Source: Candidatus Kurthia intestinigallinarum (GTDB lineage: Bacteria; Bacillota; Bacilli; Bacillales_A; Planococcaceae). Taken from it: a stretch of 64,000 nucleotides of DNA. The first letter of the stretch is position 1, and each line of letters opens with the position of its first letter. Of this stretch, positions 9,970 to 17,976 are shown piece by piece. The DNA is taken from contig NZ_JTFC01000031.1 of assembly GCF_003991225.1 (NCBI RefSeq), positions 620,001 through 684,000 of the forward strand, read 5' to 3'. A program made the translations under genes and the position numbers. The notes under the pieces are model-generated. The model was not told the origin of the DNA, did no database searches, and saw only the letters and a program-made list of their open reading frames with translations.

Positions 9970-11556
9970 TTACCTTCCTTCTGTATAAGCTAATTTACTT
10001 GAATGTTTGTTATATATAGATTCTGTAATCCAGTCAATATCCATACAGTCCAAATATTTATCTAAAACCTTTATAACTCCACTATTGATTCTCGATTTTT
10101 TCAATTCAGACATTGGCAAATTATCTTCAGAATCCACATAATCTTGTGTATGACCATAACCATCGAAACCTGCTAACAATATATGACGTATACCAACATT
10201 TTTTAAAAACTCTAACAACATTAGCATCGCATTGTCTGACACATGATCTACTAAATTTAAAAGACTATTATAATCAACTATATATTTATTATCGGAAGTT
10301 ATCTGTAAATTAGAAGTTACAATACATGGAATATTTTCTTTAAGTAATATTTTTTCTGCTCTTTTTGCATTACTAATAAATAGCCAATCAATTTTTATAT
10401 TTTTAGGTATAAAATTAACACTAATTACAACAGTATCCTTAGTAATATATTTTTTAATCTCTTCTTCATTTGTTTCAATTGTTTTTCCAGAAGCTAATAC
10501 TAAAATTTCTTTACTTTTGAATATCTCTCTGAAATTAATTAAAATACACTCATCATCTATAACGCTCTTTTGAAAATCATTATATAAATTTTCAATATAT
10601 AATTTATCAAATTTTTGAGAACGCTCTAAACTAATAGAAGATAGAATTTCTTCCATATTTTTTATAGTTAAAGTATTTTTATCATTTAAGTATGTTGCAT
10701 AATTTGGATGGCAATTATAAAGTGCGGATAAATAGTGTGGCAACGAATATCCCCAGTAATTCTTACTATACTCAATAGAAGTTGTTTCATCTATTATTTT
10801 CAAGAGTGGATAGATATTGTAATCTGTATCATAAGTTTCGTTTAAAAACTTTACAAATAGTTCTGTATTTAGATTTCCAGCACCTCTTCCCATCCCTTGT
10901 ATAGAAGAATCTATAATAATATCTCTTTTTTTACTTTCTTCAACCAAACTTTGTGCATTAGAAAACGCTAGTTGCAAATTATTATGTGCATGATAACCTA
11001 TTTTAATGTTTGGAAATAAATTATTTTCTAATAAATAATAAAGTCTAAGTAAATCATTTCGATTCATAACACCAAAACTATCTACTATATATAAAGCCTC
11101 GGGTGTAATTCGATTCACCTCTTGAATCAACCCTAAAAGTTCCATATCTGTATAATTAATAGTTGCCATCGGCTGTATAAACACTTTATAGCCTTTTTTC
11201 TTCACTGCTTCTGCATATATTACTGCATTTTGCCATTCTTCTTTTTTAAAAACGACTCTTATACCATCTAATGTGTTACTATCACATGAAGGAATTTTAG
11301 AAATATCAAATTCACCATAGTTAATCATGCCAACATATAATGTATCGGATTTTTTTTGAGATCTTATATTTACAAATCCTGGATAAATAGTGCTATTTTT
11401 ATCTAACTTAGCTTTATCTTTAATATATCCGCATTCAATAATATCAACATTCGCCTTTTCTAAATTTATCATGATATTTTTTATATTTTTCTCTCCAAAG
11501 AACCAATTATTAATATATCCGCCATCTCGTAAAGTGCAATCTAATATTTGAATCAT
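9970..11556 (-). CDS. DRE-TIM aldolase fused to a Maf-like C-terminal domain
   Basis: A 528-residue two-domain protein. Residues 1-~310 form a pyruvate-type DRE-TIM metallo-aldolase barrel (HMG-CoA lyase/4-hydroxy-2-oxovalerate aldolase superfamily): DCTLRDGG at 6-13, VDSFG at 158-162, the metal-binding HAHNN at 189-193 and the flexible loop QGMGRGAGN at 220-228. After a helical linker, residues ~345-528 form a Rossmann-like domain (LVLASGKTI at 353-360, later WLFISNAKR and LLAGFDGYG) resembling the core of DUF115/Maf enzymes. It sits between a CMP-sugar synthetase gene and flaG. My inference is an aldolase making a ketulosonic-acid-like sugar for flagellin. The true substrate is unknown, and the C-terminal domain may bind or transfer a nucleotide sugar. 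Confidence 0.75.
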   Translation of the reverse strand: MIQILDCTLRDGGYINNWFFGEKNIKNIMINLEKANVDIIECGYIKDKAKLDKNSTIYPGFVNIRSQKKSDTLYVGMINYGEFDISKIPSCDSNTLDGIRVVFKKEEWQNAVIYAEAVKKKGYKVFIQPMATINYTDMELLGLIQEVNRITPEALYIVDSFGVMNRNDLLRLYYLLENNLFPNIKIGYHAHNNLQLAFSNAQSLVEESKKRDIIIDSSIQGMGRGAGNLNTELFVKFLNETYDTDYNIYPLLKIIDETTSIEYSKNYWGYSLPHYLSALYNCHPNYATYLNDKNTLTIKNMEEILSSISLERSQKFDKLYIENLYNDFQKSVIDDECILINFREIFKSKEILVLASGKTIETNEEEIKKYITKDTVVISVNFIPKNIKIDWLFISNAKRAEKILLKENIPCIVTSNLQITSDNKYIVDYNSLLNLVDHVSDNAMLMLLEFLKNVGIRHILLAGFDGYGHTQDYVDSEDNLPMSELKKSRINSGVIKVLDKYLDCMDIDWITESIYNKHSSKLAYTEGR

Positions 11557-11571
11557 TTTTATCTACCTCAT

Positions 11572-12291
11572 TTACTTCATTAATGTCCTTACGATTTCTA
11601 AATCTTTCTCTGTATCAACTGATAAAACATCACATTCTACATCAATCATTGAAACATTATATCCATTTTCTAAATAGCGAATTAAATCATTATCCTCGAT
11701 TGATTCTATAACTCCTCTTTTAGTCGTATTATAAAAATCTAACGCCCGTTTATTTAAGACTGTAATACCTACATATTTTTTATATTCAAAGTTTAAATTC
11801 CCCTTTGGATAAGGTATCGGACTTCGCGAAATGTATAAACAATTTCCTTTTTCATTAGTTACAATTTTTAAATTTGTAAAATCAATCACTTCAGGAGAAT
11901 TTTTTATTGTTGTCATTGCATTAACAACACAAATTTCTGAATTATTCACTGTATTTGGAATTAATTCTTTCATTGTATTAGGAAGAATTAATGGTTCATC
12001 TCCATTAATACACATATAATAATCTGCCTGTTCATTAATAGAAACTTCGTGAATACGATCTAATGGGGTTTTATGTGTATCTAATGTTTTAACAACTTGC
12101 ATATTTAATTTATTACAAACTTCTATAATTCGATCATCGTCTGTCGCAACAATCACTTTAGAAAACTCTATTACTTTCATCGCATTTTGATATACCCACC
12201 AAATCATAGGCTTACCATTTATATCTGCTAATGGTTTTCCTTTAAATCTACTTGAATTATATCTTGCAGGAATTACACAAATAATATTCAT
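11572..12291 (-). CDS. KdsB-like CMP-sugar synthetase
   Basis: A 239-residue cytidylyltransferase of the CMP-Kdo synthetase family: the N-terminal nucleotide loop IPARYNSSRFKGKPL, VATDDDRI, the metal/sugar region INGDEPLI, and YISRSPIPYPKG. These enzymes activate an acidic keto-sugar with CTP. Kdo is not expected in a Gram-positive, so the likely substrate is another ulosonic acid destined for flagellin. The ATG at 12291 is preferred over an in-frame TTG at 12300 because AAGGA lies eight bases ahead of it. The gene sits 12 bases after the small acidic gene and 15 bases before the aldolase gene. Confidence 0.88.
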   Translation of the reverse strand: MNIICVIPARYNSSRFKGKPLADINGKPMIWWVYQNAMKVIEFSKVIVATDDDRIIEVCNKLNMQVVKTLDTHKTPLDRIHEVSINEQADYYMCINGDEPLILPNTMKELIPNTVNNSEICVVNAMTTIKNSPEVIDFTNLKIVTNEKGNCLYISRSPIPYPKGNLNFEYKKYVGITVLNKRALDFYNTTKRGVIESIEDNDLIRYLENGYNVSMIDVECDVLSVDTEKDLEIVRTLMK

Positions 12292-12303
12292 TACTATCAA
12301 TCC

Positions 12304-12648
12304 TTAATTTTTATTTAACACAGCAAATTCTTCAACAAACTCATACTCTAATATATCTGCAGCATCATCATAGTTTCTTTCAGCCAGCTTCCCATTAAAA
12401 TCAGCCCAAATTTGAAGAATTTTAACGATATCTAGAGGAAACTCTATATTTTCAACCAAACTAAAATTTTTCACTCGAATAATCCAGTTTAATCCTTCTA
12501 ACAAGTTATTTATATTATCAACAGCTATTTCTATATTATTATTTCGTAAATATTCACCAATTTTTTCACATCCATTTGGTATTTGAACACTATATTTAAT
12601 TAAATTTTTTTCTAGTTCTTCCCATGTTAATTCTATTTCTTTAGACAT
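12304..12648 (-). CDS. Small acidic protein of the flagellin-modification cassette
   Basis: A 114-residue, acidic, helical protein without signal peptide or membrane segment (starts MSKEIELTWEELEKNL, ends in a very acidic stretch EYEFVEEFAVLNKN). I recognise no family. It overlaps the end of the Maf gene by eight bases, so the two are translationally coupled, and lies 12 bases before the KdsB-like gene. Position suggests an accessory or adaptor to the glycosyltransferase or a substrate-delivery protein; the sequence itself does not prove this. Confidence 0.8.
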   Translation of the reverse strand: MSKEIELTWEELEKNLIKYSVQIPNGCEKIGEYLRNNNIEIAVDNINNLLEGLNWIIRVKNFSLVENIEFPLDIVKILQIWADFNGKLAERNYDDAADILEYEFVEEFAVLNKN

Positions 12649-14377
12649 TTTTCTCAGACCCCTCTTCTAAAATCTCTTTAATATATTCACTAAATTCTTT
12701 AGAGATTTTTAAATAAACTTCCAGCATAGCAATATTTTTATGATAAATATGGATTTGTACTTCTAAATCTGTATCTCCTTTTTTTGACAGATAAGATTCA
12801 TGTAATTGCCAATCTACAGTTTGTTTCACCTTCCAAATAGGAACTTGTAAGAATAGCTCATTGATTGTTTTAATAAAAATTGAAAGCTCTTCATTATTTT
12901 GTAATAAATCCTCTAAAATCAAATTTTCGTTTTGTAATAACTCATTGTCTTTATTTAAATTTTCAAGCTTCCCTTCAATTAAAGATGTAATTTCTTCATA
13001 AATTATGATCTCTTTAGATAAATTTTCAAAAGGTACATAAGTAGATTTTCCTTCTTGAGTACTTGCTAACAAACGTTCTTTTTGAAACTCATATTTTTCT
13101 TCTACATTACTAGACAAGAAATTCAAAAAGCTAGTTTGTTTCATACCTTGAATTCTTGCGCCACCTTCTGTACAGTTAAATACTCTCCCAGGATTTTCAA
13201 CCATTCGAATTTGTTTCTCAAAGCTTTCCTTCATTGCGTTCATTGTTAAACTAGTTAATACTTCTTCATCGTTGTATCCTTCAACATAAAAATACTGATT
13301 TTTTACAATTTCTTCCTCTGTTAATTCATGAAAATCCTTATTCGTATTTGCATGTGTGGCATTATTTGTAAAAGCTAAGTCTTGTCCAATAAAAGCAATC
13401 GGTCCTTTTGTCATTAAAGAAGCAATGGTAAAGGCAAAATTAGCACAGGAAGTTCCCATATTTAACCCCATCATCGATAAACGTAAGCTTTTTTTTGCAT
13501 ACTCCTCTAAAGCTTGCGATTCATGAGTAAAGAAGGCAAACCCTTTTTTATTAAACGATTTTCTAATTTTAAAATGTGTTTCCATCGAATAAATTAAACT
13601 ACTACTAATATTTTTTAATTTTTCGTAGTGTTGTTCATAATGACTAAGTCGACCATCTACAGAAACTACGAAATCTGGAACAATATTAGCCTGCAACACA
13701 GAATTAATTGTAGAGCCAGAAACAATAGTCAGTACGCATTTCTCATACTTTTTCAATAAAATTAATTGTTTTGCTAGTGAAGGTCCCCCTGATATAACAA
13801 CTACTGGAATATGCGTTTCAAATTCTAAATCATACAGTGTACCATCTGTAGGCAAGTTCATGATATTATGAATAATATTTTTTTGCCATTGTATACTAGT
13901 AGATGTCACCGTATATAAGCTATTAGAAAAATTTTGCATTCTTTTTTTTAATATATTTAAAAACTTCGTATATTCACTTGCAAATAAAGTATCATAATTC
14001 TTCGTACAAATAACTTTGACGCGATTATGTGTTTGATGTAAATAAAAATCAATGACAGACTCAAGAACATTCATATCATTCATTGAATAAATGTACTGTT
14101 TACACCCGGTTACAGTGTCTCGAATTTCATCTAGCAATGGATCAATAATTAATAATTGTCCGCCATTAACATCTTCGTTTATAATTTTCTGAAGCATTTT
14201 TTCTGATAAATAACCTACACCATATCCAAAAACAATATGTGTATAATAATCTGATAATTCTTTTTCAATAATACGTTCTGCTTCTTTATTTGGATTTATC
14301 TTACTTTCAATATATATATCATTAATTTTCAATATTTTTTGTTGATTTTTAGCATATTCATATGAAATATCGTACAT
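12641..14377 (-). CDS. Motility-associated glycosyltransferase (Maf, DUF115)
   Basis: A 578-residue protein of the Maf family. An N-terminal Rossmann-like part (~45-90, FGYGVGYLSEKM) precedes the DUF115 core: VVVISGGPSL at 192-201, PDFVVSVDGR near 235-245, FIGQDLAFTNNATHA near 330-345 and CTEGGARIQG near 400. The helical C-terminus includes predicted coiled coil. Maf enzymes transfer nonulosonic acids (legionaminic or pseudaminic type) from CMP donors to Ser/Thr of flagellin. It lies 123 bases downstream of hag, across a terminator, with AGAGGTG before the ATG. Acceptor is presumably Hag; the donor is expected to be the CMP product of the downstream KdsB-like enzyme. Confidence 0.9.
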   Translation of the reverse strand: MYDISYEYAKNQQKILKINDIYIESKINPNKEAERIIEKELSDYYTHIVFGYGVGYLSEKMLQKIINEDVNGGQLLIIDPLLDEIRDTVTGCKQYIYSMNDMNVLESVIDFYLHQTHNRVKVICTKNYDTLFASEYTKFLNILKKRMQNFSNSLYTVTSTSIQWQKNIIHNIMNLPTDGTLYDLEFETHIPVVVISGGPSLAKQLILLKKYEKCVLTIVSGSTINSVLQANIVPDFVVSVDGRLSHYEQHYEKLKNISSSLIYSMETHFKIRKSFNKKGFAFFTHESQALEEYAKKSLRLSMMGLNMGTSCANFAFTIASLMTKGPIAFIGQDLAFTNNATHANTNKDFHELTEEEIVKNQYFYVEGYNDEEVLTSLTMNAMKESFEKQIRMVENPGRVFNCTEGGARIQGMKQTSFLNFLSSNVEEKYEFQKERLLASTQEGKSTYVPFENLSKEIIIYEEITSLIEGKLENLNKDNELLQNENLILEDLLQNNEELSIFIKTINELFLQVPIWKVKQTVDWQLHESYLSKKGDTDLEVQIHIYHKNIAMLEVYLKISKEFSEYIKEILEEGSEKNV

Positions 14378-14397
14378 CTTTATTCACCTCTATCACT

Positions 14398-14405
14398 ATT
14401 ATCGG
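14398..14405 (-). promoter_or_regulatory. Possible SigD -10 element before the maf operon
   Basis: On the minus strand CCGATAAT lies ~20 bases before the maf start, close to the flagellar sigma -10 (GCCGATAT). No TAAA is found at the right distance, so this is weak. Confidence 0.25.
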
Positions 14406-14450
14406 TAGTAGAGTTTAAAAATAAATAACTTACATTTATCTATTTTAAAT

Positions 14451-14484
14451 AAAAAATGCAACCCCATAGTGAGGTTGCATTTTT
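14451..14484 (-). terminator. hag terminator
   Basis: Perfect 12-base arms AAAAATGCAACC/GGTTGCATTTTT flanking a short loop, 17 bases beyond the hag stop; U-rich on both strands, strong enough to separate abundant hag mRNA from the maf operon. Confidence 0.9.
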
Positions 14485-14500
14485 ATAAATTGATTTTTGA

Positions 14501-15580
14501 TTATTGTAATAAAGAAAGAACACCTTGTGGCTGTTGGTTAGCTTGAGCAAGCATTGATTGTGCAGCTTGAGTTAAGATGTTATTTTTAGTGAATTCCATC
14601 ATTTCTTTCGCCATATCAGTATCACGAATACGAGATTCTGCTGCTGTTAAGTTTTCTGATGAAGCACCTAAGTTATTAATTGTGTGCTCTAAACGGTTTT
14701 GTACTGCACCTAAGTTAGAACGTGTTGCTGATACAGCGTTAATTGCTGCATCAATAGTTGTAATTGCTGATTCTGAGTTTGCTTGTGTTTTAATATCAAT
14801 ACCTTTAGCAAATTCGTCGTTCGCATTACCAACGCCAAGCGTTTTAGCATCCATTTTACCAACTTCTAGGTTCATTGTTTGACCTTGGTTAGCTCCAATA
14901 TGGAATGTTAATTTACCATCTGTAACAGTTGAGGCTACTCCAACAACACCTTGTACTCCCGCTACTGATGTTACGCCTGCTACTGCCGCTACTGACGGGC
15001 TTGCTGCTACTCCTGGTGTTTTAACTGTTGAATTAGCAGCACCTGTATATACTGTTGCTACTGATGCTACTGCTGTTGCTGATGCTACTGCTGTTACGCC
15101 TGCTACTGATTTCACTTCAGCTACTGATGTTACTGCTGCTTTAGTTTGAGAAGCGCCTTCTAAGTTACCATTTAATAATTTTTTCGTATTGAATTCAGTT
15201 GTGTTTGAAATACGGTTGATTTCTTTTGCTAACTGATCCACTTCTGATTGTAATTTTAAACGGTCATCTGCTGTATTTGTATCGTTGGCAGATTGTACTG
15301 CTAATTCACGCATACGTTGTAGGATTGAGTGTGTTTCGTTAAGAGCACCCTCTGCAGTTTGGATTAATGAAATAGAGTCACTAGCATTTTTAGAAGCCAT
15401 GTCTAAACCAGAAATTTGGCCGCGCATTTTTTCTGAAATTGCTAGACCTGCAGCATCATCACCTGCACGGTTAATTTGGTAACCTGAAGATAATTTTTCT
15501 AAGTTTTTAGAAGCTGCTGCATTGTTCATGCCTAAGTTACGGTGTGTGTTTAAAGCTGCGATATTGTGTTGAATTCTCAT
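14501..15580 (-). CDS. hag: Major flagellin
   Basis: A 359-residue flagellin. Conserved D0/D1 parts are intact: MRIQHNIAALNTHRNLG, SGYQINRAGDDAAGLAISEK, LQRMRELAVQSANDTN at the N-side and ESRIRDTDMAKEMMEFTK to LSLLQ at the C-side. The middle (~150-230) is a low-complexity Val/Ala/Ser/Thr/Gly stretch of V-A-[SG]-V-type repeats instead of a normal folded D2. The ATG at 15580 has AAGGAGGAATCTCACA before it; 19 extra in-frame codons upstream were excluded as they include the leader. Controlled by a SigD-type promoter and probably by CsrA. The following maf cassette suggests that the Ser/Thr-rich centre is glycosylated. Confidence 0.95.
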   Translation of the reverse strand: MRIQHNIAALNTHRNLGMNNAAASKNLEKLSSGYQINRAGDDAAGLAISEKMRGQISGLDMASKNASDSISLIQTAEGALNETHSILQRMRELAVQSANDTNTADDRLKLQSEVDQLAKEINRISNTTEFNTKKLLNGNLEGASQTKAAVTSVAEVKSVAGVTAVASATAVASVATVYTGAANSTVKTPGVAASPSVAAVAGVTSVAGVQGVVGVASTVTDGKLTFHIGANQGQTMNLEVGKMDAKTLGVGNANDEFAKGIDIKTQANSESAITTIDAAINAVSATRSNLGAVQNRLEHTINNLGASSENLTAAESRIRDTDMAKEMMEFTKNNILTQAAQSMLAQANQQPQGVLSLLQ

Positions 15581-15609
15581 TGTGAGATTCCTCCTTGAAT
15601 GTTTTAATT

Positions 15610-15625
15610 TCCACGTCCCTGTGGA
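15610..15625 (-). promoter_or_regulatory. CsrA-type hairpin in hag leader
   Basis: The leader RNA can form a five-base stem UCCAC/GUGGA with loop AGGGAC, exposing GGA, the hallmark of CsrA sites. A second GGA lies in the ribosome site (AAGGAGGA) ~20 bases further. B. subtilis CsrA is known to bind two such sites on hag mRNA and block its translation, released by FliW; csrA and fliW lie just upstream here. Confidence 0.6.
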
Positions 15626-15658
15626 GTTGCTTAGCAAGTGTCTTGCTTCACACTATAT

Positions 15659-15684
15659 ATATCGTGAATGATTTAAAATGTTTA
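15659..15684 (-). promoter_or_regulatory. SigD-type promoter of hag
   Basis: TAAA, 16 bases, then CGATAT on the minus strand matches the flagellar sigma consensus (TAAA-N15-GCCGATAT, i.e. 17 to CGATAT) closely, ~80 bases before the hag start. Confidence 0.7.
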
Positions 15685-15699
15685 ACCCTTTTTTTAAAT

Positions 15700-16512
15700 T
15701 TATTTCAAAAGATTTAAAACTTCACTGCCCTTTTGATTTCCTTGACTTAAAGCTGACTGCATTGTATCACGTAAAATTTGATTTTTTGTAAGTCCCATCA
15801 TTTCGAATGCCATATTGGCATCTCGAATAATTGAATTAGCTGATGACGTATTATCACTCGTAATCGAATTATTATTTACAGTATGACCTAGACGGTTTTG
15901 CTGTGCGCCTAACCTAGAGCGCTGCGCTGATATCTTTTCAGTTGCATTATCCAGTGCTGTAATCGCTGCTTCTGAGTTGGCTTGCGTTTTAATATCAACA
16001 GTTGCTAACTGCAAATTAGTTGTCGATACTTCCTCTAATACAATACTAGTCGTCTGACTTTCATTTGCACCAAAATGAATTTGTAAATTAGTTGTTGTGC
16101 CATCAAATAGCTTCATCGTATTAAATTCAGTATCTCGCCCAATACGATCAATTTCTTCAAATAATTGCTCTAGCTCTTTTTGCAATTGCTGACGGTCATC
16201 TGCTGTATTTGTATCATTCGCAGCCTGTACCGCTAGTTCGCGCCTTCTATTTAACATACTATGAACTTCTGCGAGTGCCCACTCAGCGGTCTGTATAAGC
16301 GAGATGCCGTCTTGCGCATTTTTATTTGCTCTATCTAGGCCTGAAATTTGAGCCCGCATTTTCTCTGAGATTGATAGTCCAGCCGCATCATCACCTGCTC
16401 GCTTAATACGCAGGCTAGTTGATAATTTTTCGGTATTTTTAAACACACCTTTATTCGCCATTCCTAGCTGACGCGTCGTATTTAATGCTGAAATGTTATG
16501 ACGTATATTCAT
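15700..16512 (-). CDS. Second, divergent short flagellin
   Basis: A 270-residue flagellin lacking any D2/D3 domain, with full D0/D1 framework (MNIRHNISALNTTRQLG to LNLLK) and an intact reading frame. Many positions that are nearly invariant in flagellins are changed: TAEWAL instead of TAEGAL, LNRRRELAVQ instead of LQRMRELAVQ, SIIRDANMAFEMMGLTK instead of SRIRDTDMAKEMMEFTK, and SQGNQKGSEV near the end instead of AQANQQPQGV. It has a good ribosome site (AGGAAGGGAGG) and a SigD-like -10 box CCGATAAA at 16543-16550 but the nearest TAAA is ~20 bases away, too far for a standard -35. It may be a minor filament subunit or a paralogue losing function. Confidence 0.88.
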   Translation of the reverse strand: MNIRHNISALNTTRQLGMANKGVFKNTEKLSTSLRIKRAGDDAAGLSISEKMRAQISGLDRANKNAQDGISLIQTAEWALAEVHSMLNRRRELAVQAANDTNTADDRQQLQKELEQLFEEIDRIGRDTEFNTMKLFDGTTTNLQIHFGANESQTTSIVLEEVSTTNLQLATVDIKTQANSEAAITALDNATEKISAQRSRLGAQQNRLGHTVNNNSITSDNTSSANSIIRDANMAFEMMGLTKNQILRDTMQSALSQGNQKGSEVLNLLK

Positions 16513-16658
16513 TCGTATTCCTCCCTTCCTGTCATTGTTACTTTTATCGGAGAACTTTTATATGTGTAAATTTAGAATATTTTCTTTTTAATAGGATATT
16601 TATTCGATTTTTTCTATATTCATTTTTAGTGATTTTCGCAGTAGTTCTTTTTACCCTC

Positions 16659-16693
16659 AAAAAAACACCTCCCACAAATCTGTGAAAGGCGTT
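16659..16693 (-). terminator. Terminator after csrA
   Basis: Thirteen-base stem with three G-U pairs (AACGCCTTTCACA/TGTGGGAGGTGTT on the minus strand) followed by seven T. It closes the comFA-to-csrA gene string. Confidence 0.8.
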
Positions 16694-16704
16694 TCCTCTT
16701 AGCT

Positions 16705-16920
16705 TTATTCCCAGCCATCTAGAACACTTAAGTCACTCGCCTCAAGTGCCGCTTCATTTTCCTGCTGGATAGCTTCATATACTTCTCGTCGATAAATTTT
16801 CAGTGCGCGTGGTGCCTCGATGCCAATTTTGACTTGATCACCATCGACTGATACGATTTTCACTTGAATGTCTTCACCGAGCATCACCGTTTCACCAGGC
16901 TTACGCGTCAATACTAACAT
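16705..16920 (-). CDS. csrA: Translational regulator CsrA
   Basis: A 71-residue CsrA (MLVLTRKPGETVMLG, VKIGIEAPR, YRREVYEAIQ). The homodimer binds GGA hairpins in mRNA leaders and in Bacilli represses hag translation. The C-terminal extension (DLSVLDGWE) is acidic. The ATG directly follows the fliW stop codon (TAGATG arrangement), so FliW and its partner are made together. Its likely target leader is 1.1 kb downstream. Confidence 0.97.
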   Translation of the reverse strand: MLVLTRKPGETVMLGEDIQVKIVSVDGDQVKIGIEAPRALKIYRREVYEAIQQENEAALEASDLSVLDGWE

Positions 16921-17367
16921 CTACTTTACACTTCCTTCTGCTGCCTTCTTTATTGGATAGCGTAGTAATTTTTCATCCTCTGTTGGTAGAACAAGCTGCT
17001 TCGCTAATTTTGTTTTTTCATTTATTACAACGGGTGCTAATAAATTAATCGTTGATTCCACCAGTGTATCCTTTAACGTCAGGATAGCATAGACAAATAC
17101 GTCCTCTGGCTGCTCGATTTCAAGCTGTACGACATCGTCCTGTGGTAAATCAAATGAATAATCTGCTTTAAAGGCATACGGTGTTGCGACCATAAAGCCG
17201 ACCTTTTCCGTTTTCACAGATTGTAGCACTAAAAATGGTGATGTTTCATTTAATGGAATGAGCGCAAACTGCGTTTCATCGTGAAAGCCCGGAATGCCCT
17301 CTGGAAATGTAATAATTGCTTCTTCCTTTACATCTACTGCACCTAAAAATTTCGTTTGAATATTCAT
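16921..17367 (-). CDS. fliW: Flagellar assembly factor FliW
   Basis: A 148-residue beta-rich FliW (GIPGFHDETQFALIPL near 25-40, then FLVLQSVKTEKVGFMVATP). FliW binds CsrA allosterically and is displaced by free flagellin, forming a three-part switch that keeps cytoplasmic flagellin constant. Between yviE (3 bases) and csrA (0 bases); gene order yviE-fliW-csrA matches B. subtilis. Confidence 0.96.
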   Translation of the reverse strand: MNIQTKFLGAVDVKEEAIITFPEGIPGFHDETQFALIPLNETSPFLVLQSVKTEKVGFMVATPYAFKADYSFDLPQDDVVQLEIEQPEDVFVYAILTLKDTLVESTINLLAPVVINEKTKLAKQLVLPTEDEKLLRYPIKKAAEGSVK

Positions 17368-17370
17368 CGC

Positions 17371-17931
17371 CTAATCTCCCTTAATTACCGTTGTCTCAAC
17401 AGATGCACGCTGCACCGTCGTACCCGTTACATTTCCTGGTGTAAATTGACCACTTACATCCCCTATTCTAACATCAAAGCGTGGCTTTTGCGGTGTAATA
17501 TTGATGTCTAAACGGCCTGGCACATACGTTGTTTTCACTGAATTGACGGATGGAATCCATTTGATACCAAGGCTCGGCTGCGGTGGTTGTGCAATATTTT
17601 CTGCAATGGCCTGTAGTTGATTTTGACCGCCTGAAATTTGCATCATTTGATTTCCCTCACGTGCTCGTCTTGCTGTGCCCGCCGCAGCGTCTTGCAGTCC
17701 CTTTTGTGCAGCCTGGTCCCCTGCTTCCATTGGTGTCAGTAAACCCATATCACGCCATGCCTGTGATTGGTCAATTAATAGCTTCGCCGCCTTTGAGCTC
17801 ATTTCAAGAATAGCTGCTGGCTGCTCAATGTTCACCTGTGCATTCGTTGTATGCATGCGCAGTCGCGGCTGCGTTGAATGAATTTCTACCTTTTGATCCG
17901 TCGTTCGAATGTCCACACGATCTAATTTCAT
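17371..17931 (-). CDS. yviE: YviE-like DUF6470 protein
   Basis: A 186-residue protein with the family start (LDRVDIRTTDQKVEIHSTQP, RMHTTNAQVNIEQP), a Gln/Ala-rich middle and a beta-rich C-terminal half (SLGIKWIPSVNSVKTTYVPG). Function is unknown; it is conserved between flgL and fliW in Bacilli, as here. A terminator-like hairpin sits just upstream of its ribosome site. Confidence 0.88.
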   Translation of the reverse strand: MKLDRVDIRTTDQKVEIHSTQPRLRMHTTNAQVNIEQPAAILEMSSKAAKLLIDQSQAWRDMGLLTPMEAGDQAAQKGLQDAAAGTARRAREGNQMMQISGGQNQLQAIAENIAQPPQPSLGIKWIPSVNSVKTTYVPGRLDINITPQKPRFDVRIGDVSGQFTPGNVTGTTVQRASVETTVIKGD

Positions 17932-17945
17932 ATTTCCTCACCTCT

Positions 17946-17972
17946 TAAAAAACGCCCGCAACCGCGAGCGTT
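17946..17972 (-). terminator. Terminator-like hairpin between flgL and yviE
   Basis: Nine-base arms (AACGCTCGC/GCGGGCGTT, one mismatch) followed by TTTTTT on the minus strand. It lies inside the operon and may reduce expression of yviE-fliW-csrA relative to the hook proteins. Confidence 0.65.
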
Positions 17973-17976
17973 AAAA

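Noticed and set aside
14930-15150. Regular DNA repeats resembling a CRISPR array
   Set aside because: Repeats are short, degenerate, in frame and coding for the flagellin centre; no unique spacers or cas genes.
15700-16512. Calling the second flagellin a pseudogene
   Set aside because: The frame is complete with proper start, ribosome site and D0 ends; only substitutions are seen, so it is kept as a CDS.
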